Assembly: GCA_003523465.1 (NCBI GenBank)
Contig: DQAA01000273.1
Span: 14,683 to 32,740, forward strand
Reading direction: 5' to 3'
Source: Pseudomonas sp.
GTDB lineage: Bacteria; Pseudomonadota; Gammaproteobacteria; Pseudomonadales; Pseudomonadaceae
DNA length: 18,058 bases
The position numbers and the translations under genes were made by a program. Shown piece after piece: positions 1 through 8,090 of this stretch (position 1 is the first letter of the stretch; each line of letters begins with the position of its first letter). The notes below the pieces were generated by a model, which saw only the letters and a program-made list of their open reading frames with translations, did not search any database and was not told where the DNA came from.

Positions 1-1631
1 TCAACCTGATCCGCAAGCGTCCGACCTACGAGCCGCAATTCAGCGTCACCGCCGAGGCCGGCAGTTGGGACCGCTATGGCACGGGCTTCGATGCCTCCGG
101 CCCGTTGACCGAGTCTGGCAATGTTCGCGGTCGTCTGGTGGTGGATCTCAAGGACCAGGGCTCCTGGGTCGATCGCATGTCATCCGATTCACAACTGGTC
201 TACGGCATCAGTGAATTCGATCTGTCGGACGCAACCCTGGTGACCGCAGGCTTCAGCTACGCCAACTCCCATACCAATTCCCCGCTGCGGGTCGGGTTCC
301 CGGTGTACTACACCAATGGCGTGAAGACCGACCTGTCGCGTTCTACCAACAGTGCTTCGGACTGGTCCTACTACGATCGCAAGGTGACCAATGTCTTCAC
401 ATCGCTGGAGCACCGCTTCGACAACGGTTGGAGCGGGAAGGTGGAGCTGAGTCATACCGAAAACAGCTTCGACCAGGTGACCACGTTCCTCAACGGCGGT
501 CTCGACCAGCAGACCGGCGCCGGCACCTACATGTACCCCAATCGCTGGAGTGGCACGCCACGGCAGAACAACCTGGACGCCTACCTCACGGGGCCGTTCA
601 GCCTGTTCGGGCGCGAGCACGAGTTGATCGTCGGTACCACGCTGTCGCGCTACAAGGAAGACACCCCGGACCGAGGCGGCTGGCAAGGCCCGTGGACCGG
701 GTATGACGGCACTATCGGAAACTTCCTCGACTGGGATGGCAGCGGTCCGAAACCGGCCTTTGCGCCAGTGGGCAAGAACAACATCACCGAGAACCAGTAC
801 GCGCTGTACCTGACGTCGCGCTTCAGCCTCAACGATGACACCCACTTGATGCTCGGTGGTCGGGTCACCGACTGGAAGCGGGAAAGCGAAAACCTGCCCT
901 ACGACGGAACCCCTACGCAAAGCAGCGAAAGCCGCCACGGCATTTTCCTGCCTTACGCCGGGCTGGTTTACGACTTGGATGACACCTGGGCGGTCTATGG
1001 CAGCTATACCAAGATCTTCAATCCGCAGTCCTACGGTATGAAGGATATCAATGGCAAGCCGCTGGAGCCGCAGGAGGGCGTGGGCTACGAGGTGGGTGTC
1101 AAGGGCAGCTTCAACGAAGACCGGCTCAATGCCAGCTTGGCGCTGTTCCGCATCGAACAGGACAACCTGGCGGTGTGGATTGCCGATCCGGATATCTACC
1201 GCACCGAGAAGGGCACTACGACCGAGGGTGTCGAGTTGGCCCTGGACGGCCAGGTGGCGGAGGGCTGGCAGCTCATGGCGGGGTATGCGTACAGCGTCAG
1301 TACCAACGACGAGGACGAGCGCATCGTCACCAACATTCCCCGGCACAGCCTCAAGACCTTCACGACCTGGCGCCTGCCGGGTGTGCTGGACAAGTTCACC
1401 GTCGGGGGAGGGGTGAACTGGCAGAGCAAGTATGGCCAGGACCTGCATGCCTTCACCCAGGGGAGTTACGCCTTGGTCAACCTGATGGCGCGGTATGCGG
1501 TCACCGATGACCTCAGCCTCAAGGTCAACCTGAACAATGCGCTGGACCGCAAGTACTACGCCTATTCCGATACCTGGGGCGTGTATGGCGAGCCGAGGAA
1601 TGTGATGACGTCGGTGGAGTACCGTTTCTGA
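1..1631 (+). CDS. TonB-dependent siderophore receptor, 5'-truncated by window edge
   Basis: Outer-membrane gated beta-barrel that imports a ferric siderophore using TonB-ExbB-ExbD energy. The frame is open from base 3 and gives 542 visible residues before a TGA at 1629-1631. The signal peptide, TonB box and most of the plug lie upstream of the window. The first visible residues, NLIRKRPT, match the last part of the plug in FpvA/FhuE-type receptors. Alternating aromatic and polar beta-strands follow. Near the C-terminus the typical LNNALDRKYY segment and YGEPRN precede a terminal Phe, the outer-membrane assembly signal. The ATG-like codon at 105 is internal, not the true start. The substrate cannot be named; FpvA/FhuE-like hydroxamate or pyoverdine-type ligands are only a family guess. 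It converges on cca with 3 bp between the stop codons, and no terminator is visible there. Confidence 0.9.
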   Translation, partial: NLIRKRPTYEPQFSVTAEAGSWDRYGTGFDASGPLTESGNVRGRLVVDLKDQGSWVDRMSSDSQLVYGISEFDLSDATLVTAGFSYANSHTNSPLRVGFPVYYTNGVKTDLSRSTNSASDWSYYDRKVTNVFTSLEHRFDNGWSGKVELSHTENSFDQVTTFLNGGLDQQTGAGTYMYPNRWSGTPRQNNLDAYLTGPFSLFGREHELIVGTTLSRYKEDTPDRGGWQGPWTGYDGTIGNFLDWDGSGPKPAFAPVGKNNITENQYALYLTSRFSLNDDTHLMLGGRVTDWKRESENLPYDGTPTQSSESRHGIFLPYAGLVYDLDDTWAVYGSYTKIFNPQSYGMKDINGKPLEPQEGVGYEVGVKGSFNEDRLNASLALFRIEQDNLAVWIADPDIYRTEKGTTTEGVELALDGQVAEGWQLMAGYAYSVSTNDEDERIVTNIPRHSLKTFTTWRLPGVLDKFTVGGGVNWQSKYGQDLHAFTQGSYALVNLMARYAVTDDLSLKVNLNNALDRKYYAYSDTWGVYGEPRNVMTSVEYRF

Positions 1632-1634
1632 CGG

Positions 1635-2864
1635 TCAGTCGAGAGCATTCTCCTTGTAGGCCTTGAGCGCATTCAGGCGGGCCTTTTTCAGCGCCTCGCC
1701 CAGTGCCTGTCCGGTGTAGCCCTGTTCCACCAGTGGCTGCACCGCCACCTTCCTCGCCGCCTCCGCCGCGCCGCGCAGGTAATCCGCCTGTGGGTACTGG
1801 CGATCTTCCAGGCCCAGCCGCCCACGGGCATCCATCTCGCAAGCCACGATGAACTCCTCGAAGCGCTGCGGCCGCCGGTACACATCGAAGCGTTGCAGCA
1901 ACTCCAGCAGGGTCGACGGCTTCAGCTCCAGTGCGCGATGCCCGTGGGTGTGGTACTCGCCCACCAGCATGGCCAGCTCCTGGCACTCACGCGGCGCCTT
2001 GAAGCGCTGGTTGACTGCGTTGATCAGCTTCAGCCCGCGGTGTTCGTGGGCGATATGCCGTGGCCATTCGGCTTCTGGCGTAGTGCCTTTGCCCAGGTCA
2101 TGCAGCAGGCAGGCCCAGCGTACGGTCAGCGGTTGCTTGTGAAGGGCGGCCTGCTCCAGCACTGCCAGGGTGTGGGCGCCGGTGTCGATTTCCGGGTGAT
2201 GCGCCGGCGGCTGGGGGACGCCGAACAACGCATCGACTTCGGGAATCAGCTGCTGAAGAGCGCCGCAATCACGCAGGACCTGGATGAATACCTGAGGATG
2301 ATCTTCCATCAGCGCGCGGGAAATTTCTTTCCAGCTGCGTTCGGGAGTCAGGGCCTGGAGTTCGCCGGAGTCGCTGAGTTGGCGCATCAACTCCTGTGTT
2401 TCCGGTGCGACGCTGAAACCCAGCCCGGCAAAGCGCGCAGCGAAGCGGGCAACCCTGAGGACACGCAAGGGATCTTCGGCGAATGCCGGGGAAACGTGGC
2501 GTAGCAGGCGATTATCGAGGTCCTGCTTGCCGTGGTAAGGGTCGGTCAGGTTGCCGTGATCGTCCTCGGCCATGGCGTTGATGGTCAGGTCGCGGCGGAT
2601 CAGGTCCTGCTCCAGGGTGACGTCCGGGCTGGCGTGGAAGGTGAAGCCGCCGTAGCCGACGCCACTTTTGCGTTCGGTACGGGCGAGGGCGTATTCCTCA
2701 CCGCTGTTCGGATGCAGGAAAACCGGGAAATCCGTGCCCACCGGGCGAAAGCCCTGGGCCAGCATCTGTTCGGCGGTGGCGCCGACCACCACCCAGTCGT
2801 TGTCGGTGACCGGCCTGCCGAGCAGGCGGTCGCGCACGGCGCCGCCGACTTTGTAGATCTGCAT
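1635..2864 (-). CDS. cca: CCA-adding tRNA nucleotidyltransferase with HD phosphohydrolase domain
   Basis: Adds or repairs the 3'-terminal CCA of tRNAs without a nucleic-acid template, in the cytoplasm. The product is 409 residues (E. coli Cca about 412). Visible motifs are GGAVRD at residues 7-12, the catalytic DND at 21-23 (matching D21/D23 of E. coli), RRDLTIN around 90-96 and [15 protein letters not shown] at about 130-144. The HD motif LLHDLGKG places H255-D256 exactly where the E. coli enzyme has its phosphohydrolase pair. I chose the ATG at 2864 because GGAGG (2871-2875) lies 6 nt upstream and the protein then begins MQIYKVGG as in homologues; an upstream GTG at 2888 would add eight unmatched residues. 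It lies 60 nt downstream of spoVR on the same strand and may be read from that operon or from its own promoter in the gap. Confidence 0.97.
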   Translation of the reverse strand: MQIYKVGGAVRDRLLGRPVTDNDWVVVGATAEQMLAQGFRPVGTDFPVFLHPNSGEEYALARTERKSGVGYGGFTFHASPDVTLEQDLIRRDLTINAMAEDDHGNLTDPYHGKQDLDNRLLRHVSPAFAEDPLRVLRVARFAARFAGLGFSVAPETQELMRQLSDSGELQALTPERSWKEISRALMEDHPQVFIQVLRDCGALQQLIPEVDALFGVPQPPAHHPEIDTGAHTLAVLEQAALHKQPLTVRWACLLHDLGKGTTPEAEWPRHIAHEHRGLKLINAVNQRFKAPRECQELAMLVGEYHTHGHRALELKPSTLLELLQRFDVYRRPQRFEEFIVACEMDARGRLGLEDRQYPQADYLRGAAEAARKVAVQPLVEQGYTGQALGEALKKARLNALKAYKENALD

Positions 2865-2924
2865 GAAAAACCTCCGTAGATGCCCCACAGAATAACCTGT
2901 GTGACATCCCGGAGGCGGCTGGCG

Positions 2925-4487
2925 TTACAGGTGTACGACGGCGAGATCCAGGCGACCGTGGTCGCTGTCGCCGTGTTCACCCTTTGGGGGGACGTGGTGA
3001 GTCTTCATGATCTGGTCGCCCTGCAGGGTTTCCAGGTGGATATCGAAGCCCCACAGGCGATGCAGGTGCTTGAGTACTTCTTCGGTGGAGTCGCCCAGCG
3101 GCTTGCGGTCATGTTGTTGATGACGAAGGGTGAGGGAGCGGTCGCCGCGGCGGTCGATGCTCCAGATCTGCACATTGGGCTCGCGGTTGCCGAGGTTGTA
3201 TTGCGCTGCCAGGGTCTCGCGGATCACGCGGTAGCCGCTTTCGTCGTGGATGGCCGGGACCAGCAGGTCGTCGCGCTGGTCGTCATCCATGATGCTGAAC
3301 AGCTTGAGATCTCGAATCACCTTGGGCGAGAGGTACTGCAGGATGAAGCTCTCGTCCTTGAAGCTGCTCATGGCGAACTTGATCGCGGAAAGCCAGTCGC
3401 TGCCGGCAAGTTCCGGGAACCAGCGGCGGTCTTCCTCGGTGGGGTGCTCGCACATGCGGCGGATGTCGGTGTACATGGCGAACCCCAGGGCGTAGGGGTT
3501 GATGCCGCTGTAGTAGGGGCTGTCGAAGCCGGGCTGGAACACCACGCTGGTGTGGGACTGGAGGAACTCCATCATGAAACCGTCGGTGACCAGGCCTTCG
3601 TCGTACAGGTCGTTCATCAGGGTGTAGTGCCAGAAGGTCGCCCAGCCTTCGTTCATTACCTGGGTCTGGCGCTGCGGGTAGAAATACTGGGCAATCTTGC
3701 GCACGATCCGGACGATCTCGCGCTGCCAGGGTTCGAGCAGCGGCGCGTGTTTCTCGATGAAGTAGAGAATGTTTTCCTGCGGTTCGGCCGGGAAGCGGGC
3801 GGCGTCCTTTTCGCTGATCTTGTCTGCACTTTTCGGGATGGTTCGCCACAGATCGTTGATTTGCTTCTGCAGGTGCTCTTCACGATCCTTCTGCCGCCGC
3901 CGTTCTTCTTCGGCGGAAATGGGGTAGGGCCGTTTGTAGCGGTCGACTCCGTAGTTCATCAGGGCGTGGCAGGAGTCGAGCAGGTCTTCCACGGCATCGA
4001 TGCCATGGCGCTCCTCGCACAGGGTGATGTACTGCTTGGCGAAGACCAGGTAGTCGATGATCGAACTGGCGTCGGTCCAGGTGCGGAACAGGTAGTTGCC
4101 CTTGAAGAAGCTGTTGTGCCCGTAGCAGGCGTGCGCCACCACCAATGCCTGCATGCAGATGGTGTTTTCCTCCATCAGGTAGGCGATGCAGGGGTCGGAG
4201 TTGATCACGATCTCGTAGGCCAGGCCCATCTGGCCGCGGCTGTAGGATTTCTCTGTGCTGAGGAAGTGCTTGCCGTAGGACCAATGGTGATAGCCCAGTG
4301 GCATCCCCACCGAGGCGTAGGCGTCCATCATCTGCTCGGCGGTGATCACTTCGATCTGGTTGGGATAGGTGTCCAGTGCATAGCGCTCGGCCAGGCGACT
4401 GATCTCGCGGTCATAGGCCTGGATCAGCTCGAACGTCCACTCGGACCCGGTGGAAAGGGGTTGGCGTTTCTGCTCTCTGGCGGTCAT
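2925..4487 (-). CDS. ycgB: SpoVR family protein (YcgB)
   Basis: SpoVR/YcgB family, 520 residues (E. coli YcgB about 510). In Bacillus SpoVR is linked to spore cortex formation. In Gammaproteobacteria, which do not sporulate, the family belongs to the stationary-phase/stress set and its biochemical activity is not established. The protein is soluble in appearance, with no signal peptide or membrane segment. Conserved-looking blocks are [11 protein letters not shown] (about 65-75), MEENTICMQ (about 105-113), [15 protein letters not shown] (118-132) and [10 protein letters not shown] (279-288). A charged Glu/Arg/Lys-rich segment at about 192-212 may be coiled coil. The ATG overlaps the yeaH stop as ATGA (4484-4487), so translation is probably coupled to the VWA-like partner. 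The pairing of His and Glu in the motifs hints at a metal site, which is inference only. Confidence 0.95.
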   Translation of the reverse strand: MTAREQKRQPLSTGSEWTFELIQAYDREISRLAERYALDTYPNQIEVITAEQMMDAYASVGMPLGYHHWSYGKHFLSTEKSYSRGQMGLAYEIVINSDPCIAYLMEENTICMQALVVAHACYGHNSFFKGNYLFRTWTDASSIIDYLVFAKQYITLCEERHGIDAVEDLLDSCHALMNYGVDRYKRPYPISAEEERRRQKDREEHLQKQINDLWRTIPKSADKISEKDAARFPAEPQENILYFIEKHAPLLEPWQREIVRIVRKIAQYFYPQRQTQVMNEGWATFWHYTLMNDLYDEGLVTDGFMMEFLQSHTSVVFQPGFDSPYYSGINPYALGFAMYTDIRRMCEHPTEEDRRWFPELAGSDWLSAIKFAMSSFKDESFILQYLSPKVIRDLKLFSIMDDDQRDDLLVPAIHDESGYRVIRETLAAQYNLGNREPNVQIWSIDRRGDRSLTLRHQQHDRKPLGDSTEEVLKHLHRLWGFDIHLETLQGDQIMKTHHVPPKGEHGDSDHGRLDLAVVHL

Positions 4488-5758
4488 GTCACTAACCTGC
4501 GCTGGAAGAGTTCACGGAAGACCGGATAGATATCGCCGGCCGACACCAGCTGTTGCTGGGCGAACGTGTCGGGGAAGGACTCGCCGATGCGCTCGTATTC
4601 GAACCACAGTGCCTGATGTTCGCGGGGGGTGATTTCGACATAGGTGTAGTACTGCACGAACGGCATGATCTGCTTGCTGAGGATTTCCCGGCAGATCGGC
4701 GAGTCGTCGTTCCAGTTGTCACCGTCCGACGCCTGGGCGGCGTAGATGTTCCACTCGTTGGCAGGGTAGCGCTCGGCCATGATCTCCTGCATGAGTTTCA
4801 GGGCGCTGGAAACGATGGTGCCGCCGGTTTCCCGAGAATAGAAGAACTCTTCCTCGTCCACTTCGCGGGCACTGGTGTGGTGGCGGATGAACACCACCTC
4901 GATGCGGTCGTAATTGCGCTTGAGGAACAGGTACAGAAGGATGAAGAAGCGCTTGGCGATGTCCTTGGTGGCCTGGGTCATGGAGCCGGAAACGTCCATC
5001 AGGCAGAACATCACCGCCTTGGAGCTGGGGTTGGGGTGCTTGACCAGCAGGTTGTACTTGAGGTCGAAGGTATCGAGGAAGGGGATGCGGTGGATACGTG
5101 CGCTGAGGCGCTCGATTTCCGCTTCGACTTCCTGGATGTCGCCGAAGTTGTCCGGTTCTTCCCGCTTCAGTCGGGCCAGCTCTTCTTTCGCTTCGCGCAG
5201 CTTGGCGCGACTGCTGCCGGACAGGGCAATACGCCGTGCATGGGCGGAGCGCAGGGTGCGGATGATGTTGATACGCGATGGGTTGCCTTCGTTGCTGATC
5301 CCCGCGCGTACGGTCTTGAAGGTGTCGGTACCGGTCAGGTGACGCTTGACCAGGTTGGGCAGCTCCAGATCCTCGAACATGAATTCGAGGAATTCCTCCT
5401 GGGTGATCTGGAAGACGAATTCGTCCATGCCTTCCCCGGAATTGCCCGCCTTGCCGCGGCCGCCGCCCCCTCCGCTGCCGCCTTGAGGCCGGGCAATGTG
5501 TTCGCCGGCGGTGAATTCCTTGTTGCCTGGGTGGACGACAGTCTGTTTGCCACCACGGCCATGGTGCAGCACGGGTTCGTCGATATCGCGGCCGGGGATG
5601 CTGATCTGTTCGCCATGCTCCATGTCGGTGATGGAGCGGCGACTCACGGCTTCCTCGACGGCTTTCTTGATGTGGTCACGGTAGCGCCGCAGGAAACGCT
5701 GGCGGTTGACCGTGCTCTTGTTCTTGCCGTTCAGGCGTCGGTCGATGACGTAGCTCAT
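4484..5758 (-). CDS. yeaH: YeaH, DUF444 family VWA-like protein
   Basis: 424-residue cytoplasmic protein of the DUF444/YeaH family, encoded with the PrkA-type kinase YeaG in many proteobacteria. The C-terminal half has a von Willebrand A-like metal site: DVSGS at 255-259 (DxSxS), TGGT at 311-314 and SDGDN at 344-348 supply the three expected MIDAS elements. The N-terminal part is basic ([15 protein letters not shown]). A Gly-rich linker lies at about 93-108 and a charged probable coiled coil at about 184-222. I chose the ATG at 5758 because GGAGG (5763-5767) precedes it and [10 protein letters not shown] matches the family start. An in-frame GTG at 5806 would add a lipoprotein-like leader that is really encoded by repeat DNA. 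Its stop overlaps the spoVR start (ATGA). It probably acts with YeaG, by analogy with MoxR AAA+/VWA pairs, but the target is unknown. Confidence 0.95.
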   Translation of the reverse strand: MSYVIDRRLNGKNKSTVNRQRFLRRYRDHIKKAVEEAVSRRSITDMEHGEQISIPGRDIDEPVLHHGRGGKQTVVHPGNKEFTAGEHIARPQGGSGGGGGRGKAGNSGEGMDEFVFQITQEEFLEFMFEDLELPNLVKRHLTGTDTFKTVRAGISNEGNPSRINIIRTLRSAHARRIALSGSSRAKLREAKEELARLKREEPDNFGDIQEVEAEIERLSARIHRIPFLDTFDLKYNLLVKHPNPSSKAVMFCLMDVSGSMTQATKDIAKRFFILLYLFLKRNYDRIEVVFIRHHTSAREVDEEEFFYSRETGGTIVSSALKLMQEIMAERYPANEWNIYAAQASDGDNWNDDSPICREILSKQIMPFVQYYTYVEITPREHQALWFEYERIGESFPDTFAQQQLVSAGDIYPVFRELFQRRLVT

Positions 5759-5781
5759 GGGCCCTCCGGTAGCTGGGGTAC

Positions 5782-5884
5782 AGCTGCAAGCTGCAAGTAA
5801 CAGCACTCACCACGGACATCCGCCGTGCGGTGTGCCGGAGCACACCGCGGACGGCTTATGACTTGTGGCTTATGGCTTGCCGCT
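5782..5884. repeat. REP/BIME-like element: hairpin core with inverted heptamer arms
   Basis: The core is a perfect 9-bp stem GCGGTGTGC / GCACACCGC (5827-5835 and 5840-5848) around the tetraloop CGGA. It extends outward through CCGT/ACGG (5823-5826, 5851-5854) with a two-base bulge. The left arm (5782-5798) has two exact tandem copies of AGCTGCA. The right arm (5853-5880) has four degenerate copies of GGCTTAT in a 7-nt register. Read as reverse complement, the right arm matches the left with one extra heptamer, so the arms are imperfect inverted repeats. It abuts the yeaG stop codon and sits inside the yeaG-yeaH transcript. No T-run follows the hairpin on either strand, so it is not a standard terminator. 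Resemblance to dispersed REP/BIME elements is inferred from architecture. Confidence 0.65.
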
Positions 5885-5885
5885 C

Positions 5886-7808
5886 TTACTGGGACTTTCT
5901 GACCCGCAGATACCATTCCGAAAGCAGGCGAACCTGTTTGTCGGTGTAGCCGCGTTCCACCATGCGCGTGACGAAGTCGTTGTGTTTCTGTTGGTCCTCT
6001 TTGCTGGCCTTGGCGTTGAAGCTGATGACCGGTAGCAAGTCCTCGGTGTTGGAGAACATTTTTTTCTCGATGACGACCCGCAGTTTCTCGTAGCTGAGCC
6101 AGGTCGGGTTCTTGCCGTTGTTGTTGGCCCGGGCGCGCAACACGAAGTTGACGATCTCGTTGCGGAAATCCTTCGGATTGCTGATGCCGGCCGGCTTCTC
6201 GATTTTCTCCAGTTCTTCGTTGAGGGCGATGCGGTTGAGGATCTCGCCGGTTTCCGGATCGCGGTACTCCTGGTCCTGAATCCAGAAGTCCGCGTAGAGC
6301 ACGTAGCGGTCGAAGATGTTCTGCCCGTACTCGCTGTAGGACTCCAGGTAGGCGGTCTGGATTTCCTTGCCGATGAACTCGATGTAGCGCGGTGCCAGGT
6401 ATTCCTTCAGGTAACGCAGGTAGCGTTCGCGGACTTCGGCCGGGAATTGCTCTTGCTCGATCTGCTGCTCCAGTACGTAGAGCAGGTGTACCGGGTTGGC
6501 CGCGACTTCGTGCGGGTCGAAGTTGAATACCTTGGACAGGATCTTGAAGGCGAAGCGGGTCGAGAGACCGTTCATGCCTTCGTCAACGCCGGCGGAGTCG
6601 CGGTACTCCTGGATCGACTTGGCCTTGGGGTCGGTGTCCTTGAGGTTTTCGCCGTCATAGACGCGCATCTTCGAGTAGATATTGGAGTTTTCCGGCTCCT
6701 TGAGGCGCGAGAGCACGGTGAACTGGGCCAGCATCTTCAAGGTGTCAGGCGCGCAATGGGCCTTGGCCAGGGAGCTGTTGAACAGAAGCTTGTCGTAGAT
6801 CTTGATCTCGTCGCTGACGCGCAGGCAGTACGGCACCTTGACGATATAGATCCGGTCGATGAACGCCTCGTTGTTCTTGTTGTTGCGGAAGCTGTGCCAT
6901 TCCGATTCGTTGGAGTGGGCCAGCAGGATGCCGGAGTAGGGGATCGCGCCCAGGCCTTCGGTACTGTTGTAGTTGCCTTCCTGGGTGGCGGTGAGCAGGG
7001 GGTGCAGGACCTTGATCGGCGCCTTGAACATCTCGACGAATTCCATCAGGCCCTGGTTGGCCCGGCACAGTGCGCCCGAGTAGCTGTAGGCGTCTGCGTC
7101 GTTCTGCGGGAATTCCTCGAGTTTGCGGATATCCACCTTGCCCACGAGGGCCGAGATGTCCTGGTTGTTTTCGTCACCTGGCTCGGTCTTGGCCACGGCG
7201 ATCTGGTTGAGGATGGAAGGGTAGAGCTTGACCACCTTGAACTGGCTGATATCGCCGCCGAATTCGGCCAGGCGCTTGGTCGCCCAAGGGGACATGATGG
7301 TGTTCAGGTAGCGCCGTGGAATGCCGAAGTCTTCTTCGAGGATGGCGCCGTCCTCGGCAGCGTTGAACAACCCGAGGGGCGACTCGAAGACCGGCGAGCC
7401 CTTGATGGCGTAGAAGGGCACCTTTTCCATCAACTGCTTGAGTTTTTCCGCCAGGGACGATTTACCGCCACCCACCGGGCCGAGCAGATAGAGGATCTGT
7501 TTCTTCTCTTCCAGGCCTTGGGCGGCGTGGCGGAAGTAGGAGACGATCTGGTCGATGCACTCTTCCATGCCATGGAAGTCGGCAAAGGCCGGATAGCGGC
7601 GGATCACCTTGTTGGAGAAGATTCGCGACAGCCTGGAGTTGTTGGAGGTGTCGACCAGTTCCGGCTCGCCGATGGCCATGAGCAGACGCTCGGCCGCGGA
7701 AGCGTAGGCGCTGCGGTCGTTCTTGCAGAGCTCCAGATACTCCTGTAACGAGAGCTCCTCCTGACGGGTGGACTCGAAGCGTTGTTGGAAGTGGCTAAAA
7801 ATACTCAT
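5886..7808 (-). CDS. yeaG: PrkA-type AAA+ serine protein kinase YeaG
   Basis: 640-residue PrkA/YeaG family protein (E. coli YeaG 644). The N-terminal AAA-type domain carries a Walker A motif GPVGGGKS at 110-117 with Lys116. A Walker-B-like region follows at about 253-262 (GLMEFVEMFK), then a conserved block ending IDRIYIVKVPY (about 317-327). The C-terminal region, from about residue 400, corresponds to the PrkA kinase domain. The family is reported to phosphorylate protein Ser/Thr and is induced in stationary phase or under nutrient stress in enterobacteria. No signal peptide or membrane helix is seen. The ATG at 7808 has GAGGT (7815-7819) 6 nt upstream. It is the first gene of the minus-strand module, 127 nt ahead of yeaH. 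The hairpin element in that gap could set the kinase-to-YeaH ratio. Confidence 0.95.
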   Translation of the reverse strand: MSIFSHFQQRFESTRQEELSLQEYLELCKNDRSAYASAAERLLMAIGEPELVDTSNNSRLSRIFSNKVIRRYPAFADFHGMEECIDQIVSYFRHAAQGLEEKKQILYLLGPVGGGKSSLAEKLKQLMEKVPFYAIKGSPVFESPLGLFNAAEDGAILEEDFGIPRRYLNTIMSPWATKRLAEFGGDISQFKVVKLYPSILNQIAVAKTEPGDENNQDISALVGKVDIRKLEEFPQNDADAYSYSGALCRANQGLMEFVEMFKAPIKVLHPLLTATQEGNYNSTEGLGAIPYSGILLAHSNESEWHSFRNNKNNEAFIDRIYIVKVPYCLRVSDEIKIYDKLLFNSSLAKAHCAPDTLKMLAQFTVLSRLKEPENSNIYSKMRVYDGENLKDTDPKAKSIQEYRDSAGVDEGMNGLSTRFAFKILSKVFNFDPHEVAANPVHLLYVLEQQIEQEQFPAEVRERYLRYLKEYLAPRYIEFIGKEIQTAYLESYSEYGQNIFDRYVLYADFWIQDQEYRDPETGEILNRIALNEELEKIEKPAGISNPKDFRNEIVNFVLRARANNNGKNPTWLSYEKLRVVIEKKMFSNTEDLLPVISFNAKASKEDQQKHNDFVTRMVERGYTDKQVRLLSEWYLRVRKSQ

Positions 7809-8052
7809 GACGTCACCTCGCTCGATACGTGAGGCCGACGCCGGATCAGTCAGCTGATGCTGGCATGCAATCGCGATTGACGATTGCTGTATACCCCCCA
7901 GAACACCCTGAAATCGCTACCGATGACCCGCACGCCGGTGTACCGGCTCTCCCCTTTTTTGGATGGCCTGGGGTTAAGGATAGTTGGTTCTCGGGGAGGT
8001 CAAGGACGGATGGCGGATAAGTTCGCCACGACCGTTCGTCCGGTCAGGCGGG
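7809..8052 (-). promoter_or_regulatory. yeaG upstream region with palindrome and weak promoter-like elements
   Basis: Non-coding stretch between yeaG and the glpE 3' hairpin. Going upstream of yeaG I see a 12-bp perfect palindrome CAATCGCGATTG (7868-7879) and then a minus-strand -10-like TATACA (7888-7893) about 80 nt before the ATG. A second, separate minus-strand pair is TTGACC (7998-8003) and TATCCT (7977-7982), with a short 15-nt spacer. The first element has no recognisable -35, which would fit a stationary-phase sigma factor, as known for enterobacterial yeaGH. No credible sigma-54 -24/-12 pair was found. These are weak matches and no start site is proven. Confidence 0.3.
7934..7960 (+). 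terminator. Orphan terminator-like hairpin (plus strand)
   Basis: Stem GCCGG/CCGGC (7934-7938 and 7943-7947) with loop TGTA is followed after seven bases by six T (7955-7960) on the plus strand. No plus-strand gene precedes it, since both neighbours are on the minus strand. The stem is short and the T-run is offset, so the match to an intrinsic terminator is only moderate. Confidence 0.3.
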
Positions 8053-8073
8053 AGCCCGCGCGGGACGCGGGCT
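8053..8073 (-). terminator. Hairpin downstream of glpE, possible operon end
   Basis: Perfect 8-bp stem AGCCCGCG / CGCGGGCT (8053-8060 and 8066-8073) with a 5-nt loop, 17 nt beyond the glpE stop. A run of six T on the minus strand lies directly after the stop codon, before the hairpin rather than after it, so this is not a canonical intrinsic terminator. It could mark the 3' end of the lptD-to-glpE operon as a stabilising or Rho-associated structure. Confidence 0.4.
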
Positions 8074-8090
8074 GCGGGGCAGGAAAAAAT

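Noticed and set aside
189..1448. A 419-codon open frame antisense to the TonB receptor
   Set aside because: No homology signal; the receptor frame on the plus strand has clear barrel strands, the NALD segment and a terminal Phe.
2865..2924. Short inverted repeat CACAG/CTGTG between spoVR and cca as a terminator
   Set aside because: Five-bp stem with no T-run; too weak to call.
2880..4529. A 549-codon open frame antisense to spoVR
   Set aside because: Low-complexity Val/Ala/Gly/Leu composition, no motif, and full overlap with a clear SpoVR gene.
4553..5800. A 415-codon open frame antisense to yeaH
   Set aside because: Same antisense artefact; the MIDAS motifs and family match of YeaH lie on the other strand.
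5759..5806. Lipoprotein-like N-terminal extension of YeaH (Leu-Leu-Leu-Ala-Ala-Cys)
   Set aside because: The apparent lipobox is encoded by the heptamer arm of the intergenic repeat and would start at a GTG without a ribosome site. The ATG at 5758 has GGAGG and matches the family start.
6447..7748. A 433-codon open frame antisense to yeaG
   Set aside because: No domain, biased composition, and full overlap with the PrkA-type gene carrying an intact Walker A.
7861..7880. Sigma-54 promoter suggested by TGGCATGC
   Set aside because: The -24-like half has no GC at the correct -12 spacing, and it points away from yeaG.
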